This document shows, one piece after another, positions 25,556 through 34,136 of a DNA stretch of 64,000 nt. Every line of letters begins with the position of its first letter. Positions within the stretch are counted from its first letter, which is position 1. The translations under genes and the position numbers were made by a program. The stretch is from assembly GCF_900130005.1 (NCBI RefSeq), contig NZ_FQXP01000014.1:1-64000 (forward strand), read 5' to 3'. The notes beneath the pieces were generated by a model. That model did not search any database. It had not been told where the DNA came from and saw only the letters and a list, made by a program, of their open reading frames with translations. The stretch comes from Clostridium collagenovorans DSM 3089. Lineage in GTDB: Bacteria > Bacillota > Clostridia > Clostridiales > Clostridiaceae.

Positions 25556-25648
25556 AAGGGCTGTTGCATAAAAAAGATAATATCAATATAAATTATTTTA
25601 ATTAATAATCCACATATTGATATTATCTCACTTATTACAATGGCCCTT
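25556..25648. terminator. Long hairpin between hcp and crp/fnr-type gene
   Basis: AAGGGCTGTTGCA at the left end pairs with TACAATGGCCCTT at the right end, and GATAATATCAATAT (25576-25589) with ATATTGATATTATC (25614-25627) perfectly. It separates convergent genes and can end both. Size and form resemble the palindromes at 3062 and 14084. Confidence 0.75.
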
Positions 25649-25649
25649 A

Positions 25650-26324
25650 TTACATAAAAATATCTTCTAAAGCATCTAAATCCTTAATTGTAATTGTGCT
25701 TTTATTATAATCAATCAAATCTTCTTTCTTCATATTTATAAGTTCTCTAGATATAGAGGGTCTTGCAACCCCAAAGTTTTCAGCTAGCTTTTCTCTATTA
25801 TCCTTTATTTTAAGCACCATAGTTCCTTGAATCTTATACTGGTTCAATAAATAATCTGCTATTTTTTCTCTTATAGTTGAGTAGGATAAAACTCTAACCC
25901 TATTATTTAACATTAATATTTTATTAGATAAGATACCCATAAATTTAGTTAAGAACTTTGTGTCATTCTTACATAGCTTCACAATATCTTCTTTATATAT
26001 AAATGCAACTTTACACCTCTTATCACAAACTATAGTTGAAGGATACTTATCCATACTAGAAAAAATTATTACTTCTCCAAATAGATCTCCCTTTTTTAAA
26101 TGATTAATATTTAAAATCTTACCTGATATATAGTGCTTTTGGACATTTATAGTTCCCTCTAAAACTATACCTACCCTATTTATGTCTTCCCCCTCAAAAG
26201 CTATTATTTCATCCTTTGAGTACTCACATTGTTTTATATCTATATCCCTTAAAATATTTTCAATTTCCTGCAAAGAAAAATCTGAAAAAACCTTAGTTTC
26301 CTTTAAACCTTCATATATTCTCAT
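25650..26324 (-). CDS. Crp/Fnr-family regulator, probable HcpR
   Basis: A 224-residue regulator with an N-terminal cyclic-nucleotide-type beta roll (residues about 15-130; GDLFGEVIIFSSMD matches the conserved roll) and a C-terminal winged helix-turn-helix (EKLAENFGVARPSISREL, near residues 179-196). It lacks the N-terminal cysteine cluster of Fnr. It converges on hcp, and a matching palindrome lies at the hcp promoter, so I read it as HcpR, an activator of nitrosative-stress genes; haem binding is known for some HcpR but cannot be seen here. AAGGA precedes the ATG. Confidence 0.82.
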   Translation of the reverse strand: MRIYEGLKETKVFSDFSLQEIENILRDIDIKQCEYSKDEIIAFEGEDINRVGIVLEGTINVQKHYISGKILNINHLKKGDLFGEVIIFSSMDKYPSTIVCDKRCKVAFIYKEDIVKLCKNDTKFLTKFMGILSNKILMLNNRVRVLSYSTIREKIADYLLNQYKIQGTMVLKIKDNREKLAENFGVARPSISRELINMKKEDLIDYNKSTITIKDLDALEDIFM

Positions 26325-26403
26325 TTTATACTATCCTTATATAAATATTTTTAAATTATTAATTATCTTATCATAAAATAGCAACACATGTATGAAATTT
26401 ATA

Positions 26404-26433
26404 TTAACCTTAAATTAACGACTTTATTATAAT
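26404..26433 (+). promoter_or_regulatory. Sortase promoter with TTAACC direct repeat
   Basis: TTAACC (26404) and TTAACG (26415) are 11 bp apart, like the repeats before the Na/Pi gene. TATAAT follows at 26428-26433. The -35 region is poor, so an activator such as PhoP could be needed. With only two half-sites in AT-rich DNA this is weak evidence. Confidence 0.35.
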
Positions 26434-26519
26434 TATTCTTTGTAATAAATATATAATTATTGTAAAATTTATATATAGATTAGCTTTATGCTAAAATAAT
26501 TTAACTTAGGGGTGTGACT

Positions 26520-27104
26520 ATGCGTAAGTTTTTATCTTATTTTCTTATAGTATTGGGGATTTGTATTATTTTATATCCTACTGCGGTAGACAAATATCAT
26601 ATGCATCAACAAAAAAAATTACTTGAACAATTCGAAAGTCTCGATTTAGAAGGTTCAGAGAAGGCTTCAGGAGATAGTTCTCAAAGCTTAAATGATGAAA
26701 ATGCAACAACTGTTAATTATGCAATAAAAATAGATAAAATAAACTTATATCAAGCTATAATCGAAGGCACAACAAAAGATAATTTAAATGTATCAGTAAC
26801 TACAATGAGTCCTTCAGTAAAGCCAGGTGAAGTAGGAAATTATGTACTTGCAGGTCATAGAAGCTTTACATATGGTCGTGATTTCAACAGATTAAACGAA
26901 TTAGAACCTGGTGATGAAGTTAAAATTATTTCTAAAGGTAAGGAATTTAAATATGTTATAACTGATAAATTTTTAGTTCTTCCTACTCAATCAGAGGTAG
27001 CAGAAAATAATTCTGACTTTGCTGAAATAACTCTTATAACTTGTGATCCTATGGTAGAAGCTACTCATAGGCTTATTGTAAAAGGTAAATTAGTTGAAGA
27101 TTAA
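26520..27104 (+). CDS. Class D sortase
   Basis: A 194-residue sortase, a membrane-bound cysteine transpeptidase that fixes proteins to the cell wall. One N-terminal helix (about residues 4-21) anchors it. The catalytic triad is visible as His in VLAGHRSF, Cys in ITLITCDPM and Arg in THRLIVKG. The short form fits class D of clostridia. I use ATG 26520, 7 nt after AGGGG, rather than the GTG at 26514. No LPXTG-type substrate lies in the window, so its target is elsewhere. Confidence 0.9.
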   Translation: MRKFLSYFLIVLGICIILYPTAVDKYHMHQQKKLLEQFESLDLEGSEKASGDSSQSLNDENATTVNYAIKIDKINLYQAIIEGTTKDNLNVSVTTMSPSVKPGEVGNYVLAGHRSFTYGRDFNRLNELEPGDEVKIISKGKEFKYVITDKFLVLPTQSEVAENNSDFAEITLITCDPMVEATHRLIVKGKLVED

Positions 27105-27262
27105 AAGATTTAATTAGATACATTAAGTTAAATTATTCATCATTAATATGCTTGTCCATACATTTTTAGACACAATTTTATTAAAAATATATCCTCCAAT
27201 GTTTAAAATTATATTTATTGGTTAAAACTAATAATATAAAAACATTTTGGAGGATATTTAAT

Positions 27263-27994
27263 ATGAGTAATAAAAAGAAAATATACTTTAACCCAATATT
27301 TATATGTTTATGTTTACTATTGGTTACTCCTTTAGGTATATTTTTATTATGGAAATCTCAACGTTATAATAAAAACTTTACACTTACTTTAAGCGCAATG
27401 TCATGTGTTTATTTTGTAAGTCTTGTTTCCTTAATTACTCTTTCAGTTAACTTCAACTCTATTACTGGTTTCTTTGTTGATGATAACTCTGATTCAGTAG
27501 CAGTTGCAAAAATGAAATCTCCTAACTCCAATTTAGATATGAATTGTGATTTAGACAGTATAGTAAAATTTTATAATACTGCTATAAAAGAAACAGCTGG
27601 TAAAGATATACCTCTACCTGAGAGTACTATTAATTTTTTAGATAAATATGTTACTATTTTTCCATCTAATACAAAGAATGATGTAAAAAAAATATATTCG
27701 CTATTAAGTGAATCACCAGACTATAATCAATTAATTAGTAATACCTCACTTTATAATAATAAAGTTATATCTATTTCTGGAACAGCAATGAAGATAACTG
27801 AAACTATAGTAAACAATCAACAAATGTCCATATTAGAAGTTACTGCTAATGAAAATAATAAGTATACTATATTATTTCCTGGACCTGTTGGTATAAAAGA
27901 AGGCGGAAACCTAATTTGCCTTGGAGTTCCTATCACTACCCTAGATAATAACAATTTAGTTTTAATAGGTGGCAAGTTAGAAACTGTTTATTAA
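27263..27994 (+). CDS. Membrane protein with tRNA_anti-like/OB-type domain
   Basis: A 243-residue protein of unknown function. Two hydrophobic helices (about residues 11-28 and 40-65) are followed by an extracytoplasmic part. The last 90 residues (from LYNNKVISISGTAMKITET) look like the OB-fold called tRNA_anti-like in secreted proteins of Firmicutes. ATG 27263 follows GGAGG; 15 earlier codons of open frame are unlikely to be used. It is 160 nt after the sortase gene, probably with its own promoter. No LPXTG motif is present. Confidence 0.65.
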   Translation: MSNKKKIYFNPIFICLCLLLVTPLGIFLLWKSQRYNKNFTLTLSAMSCVYFVSLVSLITLSVNFNSITGFFVDDNSDSVAVAKMKSPNSNLDMNCDLDSIVKFYNTAIKETAGKDIPLPESTINFLDKYVTIFPSNTKNDVKKIYSLLSESPDYNQLISNTSLYNNKVISISGTAMKITETIVNNQQMSILEVTANENNKYTILFPGPVGIKEGGNLICLGVPITTLDNNNLVLIGGKLETVY

Positions 27995-28034
27995 TATGCG
28001 TACAATCTTTTAATATATTTAATTTAAATTTTAA

Positions 28035-28083
28035 AATACTAAAAAAGGATGATGATTTTTAAATCGCATCCTTTTTTAGTATT
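28035..28083. terminator. Bidirectional terminator
   Basis: AATACTAAAAAAGGATG (28035-28051) and its perfect complement at 28067-28083, 17 nt, with a 15-nt loop. It separates the convergent membrane-protein and solute-binding genes. Confidence 0.88.
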
Positions 28084-28100
28084 CATAATTTAGTAATTTT

Positions 28101-28916
28101 CTACTTGCGTTCCTCTGGTTTATCTACTATATTCATTTTAAACCATTGCTCTGATAATTTCTTTATAGTTCCATCCTCTTTCATTTCCCTTATTGTTTTA
28201 TTAACATCATCTATTAATTTTTTATTTTTGTAATCCATAGGAAATGAATAAACAAGAGAATCAATAATATGCTTATCACCAAGTACCTTAAATTTCGAAT
28301 CAGAATTTTCTACAATAGTTAAGGCATCTATTTCTCTTTCTAAACTCCCTTTATCGTTCCCTTGCTCTAATAGTTGTACACTATTACGTACATCCTTATC
28401 ACCCCTACTAACTGATAAGCCTAAATTTAAAGCATTATTTACTTCCTTAAGAAGTTCTCTATCATTATCTCTGAAGGTTACTACACTCTTTCCCTTTAAA
28501 TCCTCTAAAGAGTTTATATTGTCATCATTTAAAACTAAAAAATCATAATACATATATCCATAAGGTTCGGTAAAAGAATATGTTTTAATTAGATCTGATA
28601 TAGGTGAAGCTAATGTATCTATATCTCCATTATCTAACATCTTAACTAATACACTCTCTAATCTACTAGAATCAAACTTAACCTCTAAAACATTTCTTTT
28701 AGAGATTTCCTCCCACATGCTAATTTGAAATCCTTCTAGCTTACCATCCTTCATATATGACCATGGATAAGCATTCTCTGCAACCCCTACTACAATGGTA
28801 TTTTCACCCTTTTCGTCTTCCCCTTTTGTTTCATTATCAATGGTAGGTGACTTTTGACAAGCTGTTAATAAAAGAATCATCATTATACTAATAATAATAC
28901 TTAAAAATTTTTTCAC
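28101..28916 (-). CDS. Amino-acid-type ABC solute-binding lipoprotein (orphan)
   Basis: A 271-residue family-3 solute-binding protein. A short signal peptide ends in lipobox LLTAC, so it is lipid-anchored at Cys20. The fold shows VVGVAENAYPWSYMKDGKLE, the family opening, then DLKGKSVVTF and the C-terminal INKTIREMKEDGTI-like helix (here VNKTIREMKEDGTIKKLSEQ). No permease or ATPase gene is next to it, so it either serves a distant importer or acts as a sensor ligand-binding protein. GTG start with GGGGGG upstream. Confidence 0.85.
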   Translation of the reverse strand: MKKFLSIIISIMMILLLTACQKSPTIDNETKGEDEKGENTIVVGVAENAYPWSYMKDGKLEGFQISMWEEISKRNVLEVKFDSSRLESVLVKMLDNGDIDTLASPISDLIKTYSFTEPYGYMYYDFLVLNDDNINSLEDLKGKSVVTFRDNDRELLKEVNNALNLGLSVSRGDKDVRNSVQLLEQGNDKGSLEREIDALTIVENSDSKFKVLGDKHIIDSLVYSFPMDYKNKKLIDDVNKTIREMKEDGTIKKLSEQWFKMNIVDKPEERK

Positions 28917-29380
28917 TAATTTCCCCCCTTATTGTATTATTTATTGATTATATAAATGTACATTTCACAAAATACATTTTTTCATAATTTTATATTTTAA
29001 TCTATATATTGTAAATTTATTTAATGTTAATTATTCTACTTTAATAAGCAAGTCAAAGGGTTAAATATATTTATTTCTGATTATTTCTACCTACTTTACT
29101 TGTCATAAAAAAATATTTAAACTAGCTAAAACCTCTTTTCTAATAATTTACTTATTAAGTTATTAATGTTAATATATTTTTAATAATCAATAATTATCAA
29201 ATTAATACTATCTATTCATTAGATATAATTATAAGAAATTATTATTACTAGCCTTTAATCTTGAGTAAATTGGACAGCTCAGTAAACTCTCTAATATTAA
29301 CTTAATTCTATATAAAAATTTTTTTAAAATATATAAATACAGTTATGTAACATTAAAATTTAATTATTAAGGGGGATACC
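28917..29380. other. AT-rich divergent spacer
   Basis: About 460 nt between the orphan binding protein and the first ABC-2 permease. It must hold promoters for both, but I could not pick a convincing one. No gene, hairpin or operator is visible. Confidence 0.4.
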
Positions 29381-30598
29381 ATGTGGGTATTAATTAAACA
29401 TGAACTAAAAAGATTCTTTAAAAGTAAATTTCCTCTTATTTTTACTATTCTAATTGTGTTACTCAATGTCTTTGTTGGTTTAAACTACAAATCACTAAGT
29501 GAAAGTTATACCTGGGAAGATGAATTTAAAAGTTTTCAGAATTTTGATTTTACTAATCATGAAATAGCCTCTTCTCAATTTAACTCACAATTAGATAGTA
29601 TAGATGAGAATACCTCCGATAAAGCTGAAATTGAAGAAAGAGAGCATATATTATTGGAAATGCAAAAATTAGAGGAAAATCTTAAATACTATGAGAACCT
29701 AAAAATGTATGCCGAAAATAAAGATGCTGGAAAAATATCTGAACTAATTTTAAATGATACTAAGTTACGTAATCAAAGGGTTTTGAAAAAAATAGAGAAT
29801 AACAATTATGGAAATTCTGAAGAAACTAATCGCTACTTTGTATTTGAACTTATGCACCAATATATTTACGATAATAACTTAACTCCTAGAGCTGATGTGT
29901 GGAGTGACTATAGTGCCTTAGGATTACTAGTTATTTTATTTCAAAAATATTATATTATAATTTTACCTATATTATTTTTAATAGTTGCATCTACTTCAAT
30001 ATCCGGTGAGTTTAGTAATAATACTTATAAGTTATTGTTTTCTCAACCAATAAAAAAACATAAAATTATAATTCCTAAAATAATAAGTTCTATAATTGTA
30101 TCTACTTTTCTTATTTTAGTAGCAGCTTTATCAGCACTTATTATAGGTACTATCCTCAATGGGTTTGGAGAACTAAATGCTCCTATCTTAATCTTTGAAA
30201 ACTTAACTAAAAATCCAATGAAAAAATGCGGAATTCTTGAATATACTCATATAGAAACAACTATACTTGTTTTAGGAAAGTTAATTTCATATACCATCTT
30301 TATATCAATTTTTATAAATTCAATGGCTATATTAATTTCATCTTTATTTAAAAATAAATTGACTTCAATTATTACATCTATAATTATATTTATTGGAACT
30401 TATTTTACAGCACCACTTATTACTGGTATAAAAGCCTTTAATCCAATGACTTATTTAAACTCCTATGAAATTATAACCGGAATAAACTCTTTAACTATAC
30501 CTGAAATACAACTTAATCTTGGTGTTTTTATTCTTTTAACACTATCAATTATATTTATAGCCTTTACTCTTATAAAAATGAAAAAGTCTCATATTTAA
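29381..30598 (+). CDS. ABC-2 type permease, paralog 1
   Basis: A 405-residue permease with one N-terminal helix (about 17-34), a roughly 150-residue extracytoplasmic loop (36-185) and five more helices (near 187-205, 233-257, 299-322, 328-348, 378-399). The conserved cytosolic segment TSISGEFSNNTYKLLFSQP follows helix 2. It shares the exact start MWVLIKHELKRFFKSK with paralogs 2 and 3, and the coding DNA of the last third is almost identical to theirs. No ATPase is adjacent; it may use the one at 33233. ABC-2 permeases of this shape export or expel lipids, antibiotics or peptides. Confidence 0.88.
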   Translation: MWVLIKHELKRFFKSKFPLIFTILIVLLNVFVGLNYKSLSESYTWEDEFKSFQNFDFTNHEIASSQFNSQLDSIDENTSDKAEIEEREHILLEMQKLEENLKYYENLKMYAENKDAGKISELILNDTKLRNQRVLKKIENNNYGNSEETNRYFVFELMHQYIYDNNLTPRADVWSDYSALGLLVILFQKYYIIILPILFLIVASTSISGEFSNNTYKLLFSQPIKKHKIIIPKIISSIIVSTFLILVAALSALIIGTILNGFGELNAPILIFENLTKNPMKKCGILEYTHIETTILVLGKLISYTIFISIFINSMAILISSLFKNKLTSIITSIIIFIGTYFTAPLITGIKAFNPMTYLNSYEIITGINSLTIPEIQLNLGVFILLTLSIIFIAFTLIKMKKSHI

Positions 30599-31000
30599 AT
30601 TAACTTATATCACAATTGTTTTCTAGACTTATCTTTACTACTCTATTGGTTCCATCCACTACCTGAAACGGTCTAAAAACACGAAGAATACACTTATAAA
30701 TAAATCATAAAATTAAGATTAAATAGGTAGATTTAATTTAATAAATCTACCTACTTCATTTGATATTACATCATTTCTTTATAGTATTTTAATTCTAATT
30801 TTTATAAAAGACCACTTATTAATTTAAATAAGTATAACTTTATTTAATAATTTTACTAATTGGTAATTTAAAGTTTGAATTCTTTCCGTAGATATATTTA
30901 AATACTTAAAATTGATTTTGTCATAATTTCGAAATGTCAATACATTAAAATAAATATTATTTTAATTATGTCTTATATAGGATTTGAACTCTTTATGCTA
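30599..31000. other. Spacer between permease 1 and the cysteine-rich gene
   Basis: Apart from the hairpin at 30724-30753 this 400-nt stretch holds no gene. At about 30640-30700 a less AT-rich patch reads briefly like protein (YWFHPLPET) but is broken by stops, so it may be decayed coding DNA. Confidence 0.35.
30724..30753 (+). terminator. Hairpin after permease 1
   Basis: TAGGTAGATTTA (30724-30735) and TAAATCTACCTA (30742-30753), 12 bp with a 6-nt loop. It lacks a long T-tract, so termination may be weak. Confidence 0.5.
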
Positions 31001-31342
31001 CTAATAGCATGCAATTCTCATATCAACTTCTGTTCTGTCAAGCCAAAACCTTCCACAACTATTACATTGTTGTCCATATTGAATTGTCCTACGTTCTTTG
31101 TAATCATAGTGATCACCATGTTTAATAGGTCCTCCTACCTTAACCCATGACCCATATTTAGTTCTAGGAGAACAATACCCACCACATTCACATGGTATAC
31201 CTCTAGGACTTATAGAGTTAGCTTCTACGGAAACTTCTGAATGTTTACAACAATCTACATTGTTGTTTTCACTTGCTAATGCAGTTGAACCACTTAAAGC
31301 TAGTGATAACGTTAAAAAAGTTGATATTAGTATCTTTTTCAT
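31001..31342 (-). CDS. Small secreted cysteine-rich protein
   Basis: A 113-residue precursor. A clear signal peptide (MKKILISTFLTLSLALSG) ends with ALA before SEN, leaving about 89 residues. The mature part has eight cysteines: CC, CECGGYC, CNSCG and a C-terminal C. PRGIPCECGGYC and QCNSCGRFW look like half-sites of a zinc ribbon or disulfide pairs. AAGGAGG precedes the ATG. It is transcribed against the surrounding permease genes. I do not recognise the family; a bacteriocin, toxin-like or surface role is possible but unproven. Confidence 0.8.
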   Translation of the reverse strand: MKKILISTFLTLSLALSGSTALASENNNVDCCKHSEVSVEANSISPRGIPCECGGYCSPRTKYGSWVKVGGPIKHGDHYDYKERRTIQYGQQCNSCGRFWLDRTEVDMRIACY

Positions 31343-31847
31343 TTTTATTCCTCCTTAAAATTTTATTAAACTATAGTTTATATCAAGATTATAGTTTAAT
31401 TTTTCCTTTTATTCAAATTAATATAATGTAGTTTCAAAAATTTATTTTTAATTCTAATCGGTTAATCATACATGTATCTATTTTTTTATTTCATTTTAAT
31501 TATTTTACATATTAATATATAAATGGTAATATTATTTTAATAACCTGTATTTATTAATTAGCTACTAAAATCTTTATTCAATAGATAACTATCAAACCAT
31601 ATGACATAGGGCATTTTTAAATAACCGAAGAATTTTTATATCTATAAGTAATTTAAATTCAAGCTCAAGAAAACTTCTTATATCTTTAAACTTATATTTA
31701 CATTTGTATTTTTTTAATGTTAATAAATTTATTAATACTAAAAATAGAATTTATCAGTTTAGTAACTTCCATAACAGTAAAATCTAATTATACTAAACTA
31801 AGTACTTTAGCTTATATAAAATTATTTTTAATTTAAGGGGGATAACC
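31343..31847. other. AT-rich divergent spacer
   Basis: About 500 nt between the cysteine-rich gene and permease 2, probably with promoters for both. I see no gene, hairpin or clear operator. Confidence 0.4.
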
Positions 31848-33071
31848 ATGTGGGTATTAATTAAACATGAACTCAAAAGATTTTTTAAAAGTAAATTTTC
31901 TCTTATCTTCATTGCTTTAATCCTTACTCTTAATATATTTTTAGGGATAAACTATAAAAACTATTCTGATAATAATAACCTTGAAAATACACTAAAACTT
32001 CCAACTGAAGACTTTATTAAATCTTTAGAAGAAAATTTAGAGCTTTATAAAAACCGTTTAAATGAAATAGGTGATAATCCAACTGATGAAAGTTTAATTG
32101 AAGAAAAACAAACCATATTAACTAATATTGATTATGACAATGAATCTCTTAGTCTTCAAACTCAATTGCTTACAGCTATAAATAATAATGATAATAGGAC
32201 AATATTGAAGTTAAGGTTAGAAGAAATTAAATCTATTAATAATATACTGCCTCCATCTTCTTCAAATCAAGTCCTTACTACCAATCAACCTGAAAGATTT
32301 GCTAAGGACTTTTTATCTGAATTTATGTATCAATACTTATATGACAATAATATTGATGTTCCTGTTGATGTATTTCATAACTACAGTGCCTTAGATTTAT
32401 TACTAGATTTGTTTAAAAACTATTACACGCTTATTTTGCCAATATTATTTTTAATAGTTGCTTCTACCTCAATCTCTGGAGAATGTAGTAATAATACTTA
32501 TAAGCTACTATTTTCTCAACCTGTAAAGAAGTATAAAATCATAACTTCTAAGATAGTAAGCTCTTTTATTATTTCTTTGTTCTTTATATTTTTAGCAACA
32601 ATCTCAACTATTATTATAGGTACTTTATTAAATGGCTTTGGCAACCCTAATTACCCTATATTAATGTTTGATAATCTTACTAATAAGATAATTAATCCTT
32701 TTTCTATTGTTAAATCAACTCATATAGAGCCAACTAAGGTTGTTTTACTGAAATTGATATCTTATTTTTTACTTGTATCACTATTCGTAAATTCAATGGC
32801 TATATTAATTTCATCTTTATTTAAGAATAAATTGACTTCAATCGTTACAGCTATAATTATATTCGTTGGAACTTATTTTACATCGCCAATTATTACTGGT
32901 ATAAAAGCCTTTAATCCAATGACTTATTTAAATGTCTATGAGATTGTAACAGGTATCAGTTCCCTAACTGAACCTAAAATACAATTGACATTAGGAATTA
33001 TACTTCTTTCTAGTTTATTGATTATATTTACTATATTAAGTACTCTAAAAGTAAAAAAACTACACCTATAA
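31848..33071 (+). CDS. ABC-2 type permease, paralog 2
   Basis: A 407-residue permease with the same layout as paralog 1: MWVLIKHELKRFFKSKFSLI start, a long extracytoplasmic loop unlike the others in sequence, then TSISGECSNNTYKLLFSQP and a C-terminal half close to paralogs 1 and 3. It lies 160 nt upstream of the ABC ATPase gene and is probably the first gene of the main operon (permease 2, ATPase, permease 3, permease 4). GGGGGA precedes the ATG in a context nearly identical in all four copies. Confidence 0.9.
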   Translation: MWVLIKHELKRFFKSKFSLIFIALILTLNIFLGINYKNYSDNNNLENTLKLPTEDFIKSLEENLELYKNRLNEIGDNPTDESLIEEKQTILTNIDYDNESLSLQTQLLTAINNNDNRTILKLRLEEIKSINNILPPSSSNQVLTTNQPERFAKDFLSEFMYQYLYDNNIDVPVDVFHNYSALDLLLDLFKNYYTLILPILFLIVASTSISGECSNNTYKLLFSQPVKKYKIITSKIVSSFIISLFFIFLATISTIIIGTLLNGFGNPNYPILMFDNLTNKIINPFSIVKSTHIEPTKVVLLKLISYFLLVSLFVNSMAILISSLFKNKLTSIVTAIIIFVGTYFTSPIITGIKAFNPMTYLNVYEIVTGISSLTEPKIQLTLGIILLSSLLIIFTILSTLKVKKLHL

Positions 33072-33084
33072 ACTTTATTCATTT

Positions 33085-33124
33085 TTCAACTTCAGTTGAA
33101 ATTTCAATGCCTTCTGAAGTTGAA
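33085..33124 (+). repeat. Inverted repeat between permease 2 and ATPase
   Basis: TTCAACTTCAG (33085-33095) and CTGAAGTTGAA (33114-33124) are perfect 11-nt inverted repeats with an 18-nt loop. No T-tract follows, so it may be an mRNA-stability or partial-termination element rather than a full terminator. Confidence 0.5.
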
Positions 33125-33232
33125 TGTTCTTATGTTGGTCTGTTTTATTGTTAATCATATTTATTTACACATTATATATTAACTGTTAAAATTATCATAA
33201 TAATTAATGATTACTAAAAGGGGATGATCTAT

Positions 33233-34120
33233 TTGTTAGAGGTTAAAAATTTAGTAAAAAAATATTCTTCGGAACCTGTATTACAAGATATATCTTTTGA
33301 AATACAGTCAGGTGAAATCCTTGGACTTGTAGGTGCTAATGGTGCTGGTAAGTCCACTTTAATGAAATCCATTATGTCTTTAGTTCCTTTTGATGATGGT
33401 GATATACTAGTTGATTCTGAGTCAATTAAAGTTAAACGTGAAAGTTCTCTTGATAAGATATCTTGTTTAATTGAAAACCCAGGTTTTTATCCTGAACTTA
33501 CAGGTTATGATCATTTAAAATTTATTGCTGATTTAAGAAAAATACCTATGACTAATCTAGATAGCATAATAGATTTTATAGACATAGGTCCTAAGCTAAA
33601 GAAATCTACAAAGGTATATTCCTTAGGTATGAAGCAACGTTTAGGTATAGGCATAGCTATCTTGTCTGCTAAAAAGGGATTAATTTTAGATGAGCCTACT
33701 AATGGATTAGATCAAGAAAGCATAATTAAATTAAAAAAGCTCTTGGCTAAATGTGTTGAAGGTGGCATGTGGGTGCTTATATCTTCTCATACACTTTCAG
33801 ACCTAGAAGATATATGCCATAGATTTTTATTTATAGATAAAGGCAAATTAATAGACTCTAATATAAAATCTGACTTTGAAAGAGAAATATACCTAATAGA
33901 CTCTGAGGATAATAAAAAAGCTTATGAAGCCTTCAAAAAAGTTGACGCAATTAAAGAAGTCTATATTGAAAATGATACTCTAGAGGTAGTTGTGGAAAAA
34001 GGACATTTAACACTAATCTTTAATATCTTAAAAGAAGAAGACATCTCGGTAAACTCTATAGTACCTCAATCCAATTCTCTAAAAGACAAATACTTTGAAT
34101 TATATGAAACTAAACGTTAG
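33233..34120 (+). CDS. ABC transporter ATPase of the four-permease island
   Basis: A 295-residue ATPase of the BcrA/EcsA-like export class. Walker A is GANGAGKST, the signature YSLGMKQRLG, Walker B GLILDEPTNGLD, and the switch histidine is in SSHTLSDLE. The C-terminal 80 residues are the variable accessory part of this class. I choose TTG at 33233 (LEVKNLVKKY), 9 nt after AAGGGG; the ATG at 33224 touches that site directly. It is 17 nt upstream of permease 3. It is the only ATPase of the island, so it may power several permeases. Confidence 0.9.
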   Translation: MLEVKNLVKKYSSEPVLQDISFEIQSGEILGLVGANGAGKSTLMKSIMSLVPFDDGDILVDSESIKVKRESSLDKISCLIENPGFYPELTGYDHLKFIADLRKIPMTNLDSIIDFIDIGPKLKKSTKVYSLGMKQRLGIGIAILSAKKGLILDEPTNGLDQESIIKLKKLLAKCVEGGMWVLISSHTLSDLEDICHRFLFIDKGKLIDSNIKSDFEREIYLIDSEDNKKAYEAFKKVDAIKEVYIENDTLEVVVEKGHLTLIFNILKEEDISVNSIVPQSNSLKDKYFELYETKR

Positions 34121-34136
34121 TTATTAGGGGGATATC

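Noticed and set aside
30640..30700. Possible coding remnant reading YWFHPLPET
   Set aside because: Too short and broken by stop codons; no family can be named.
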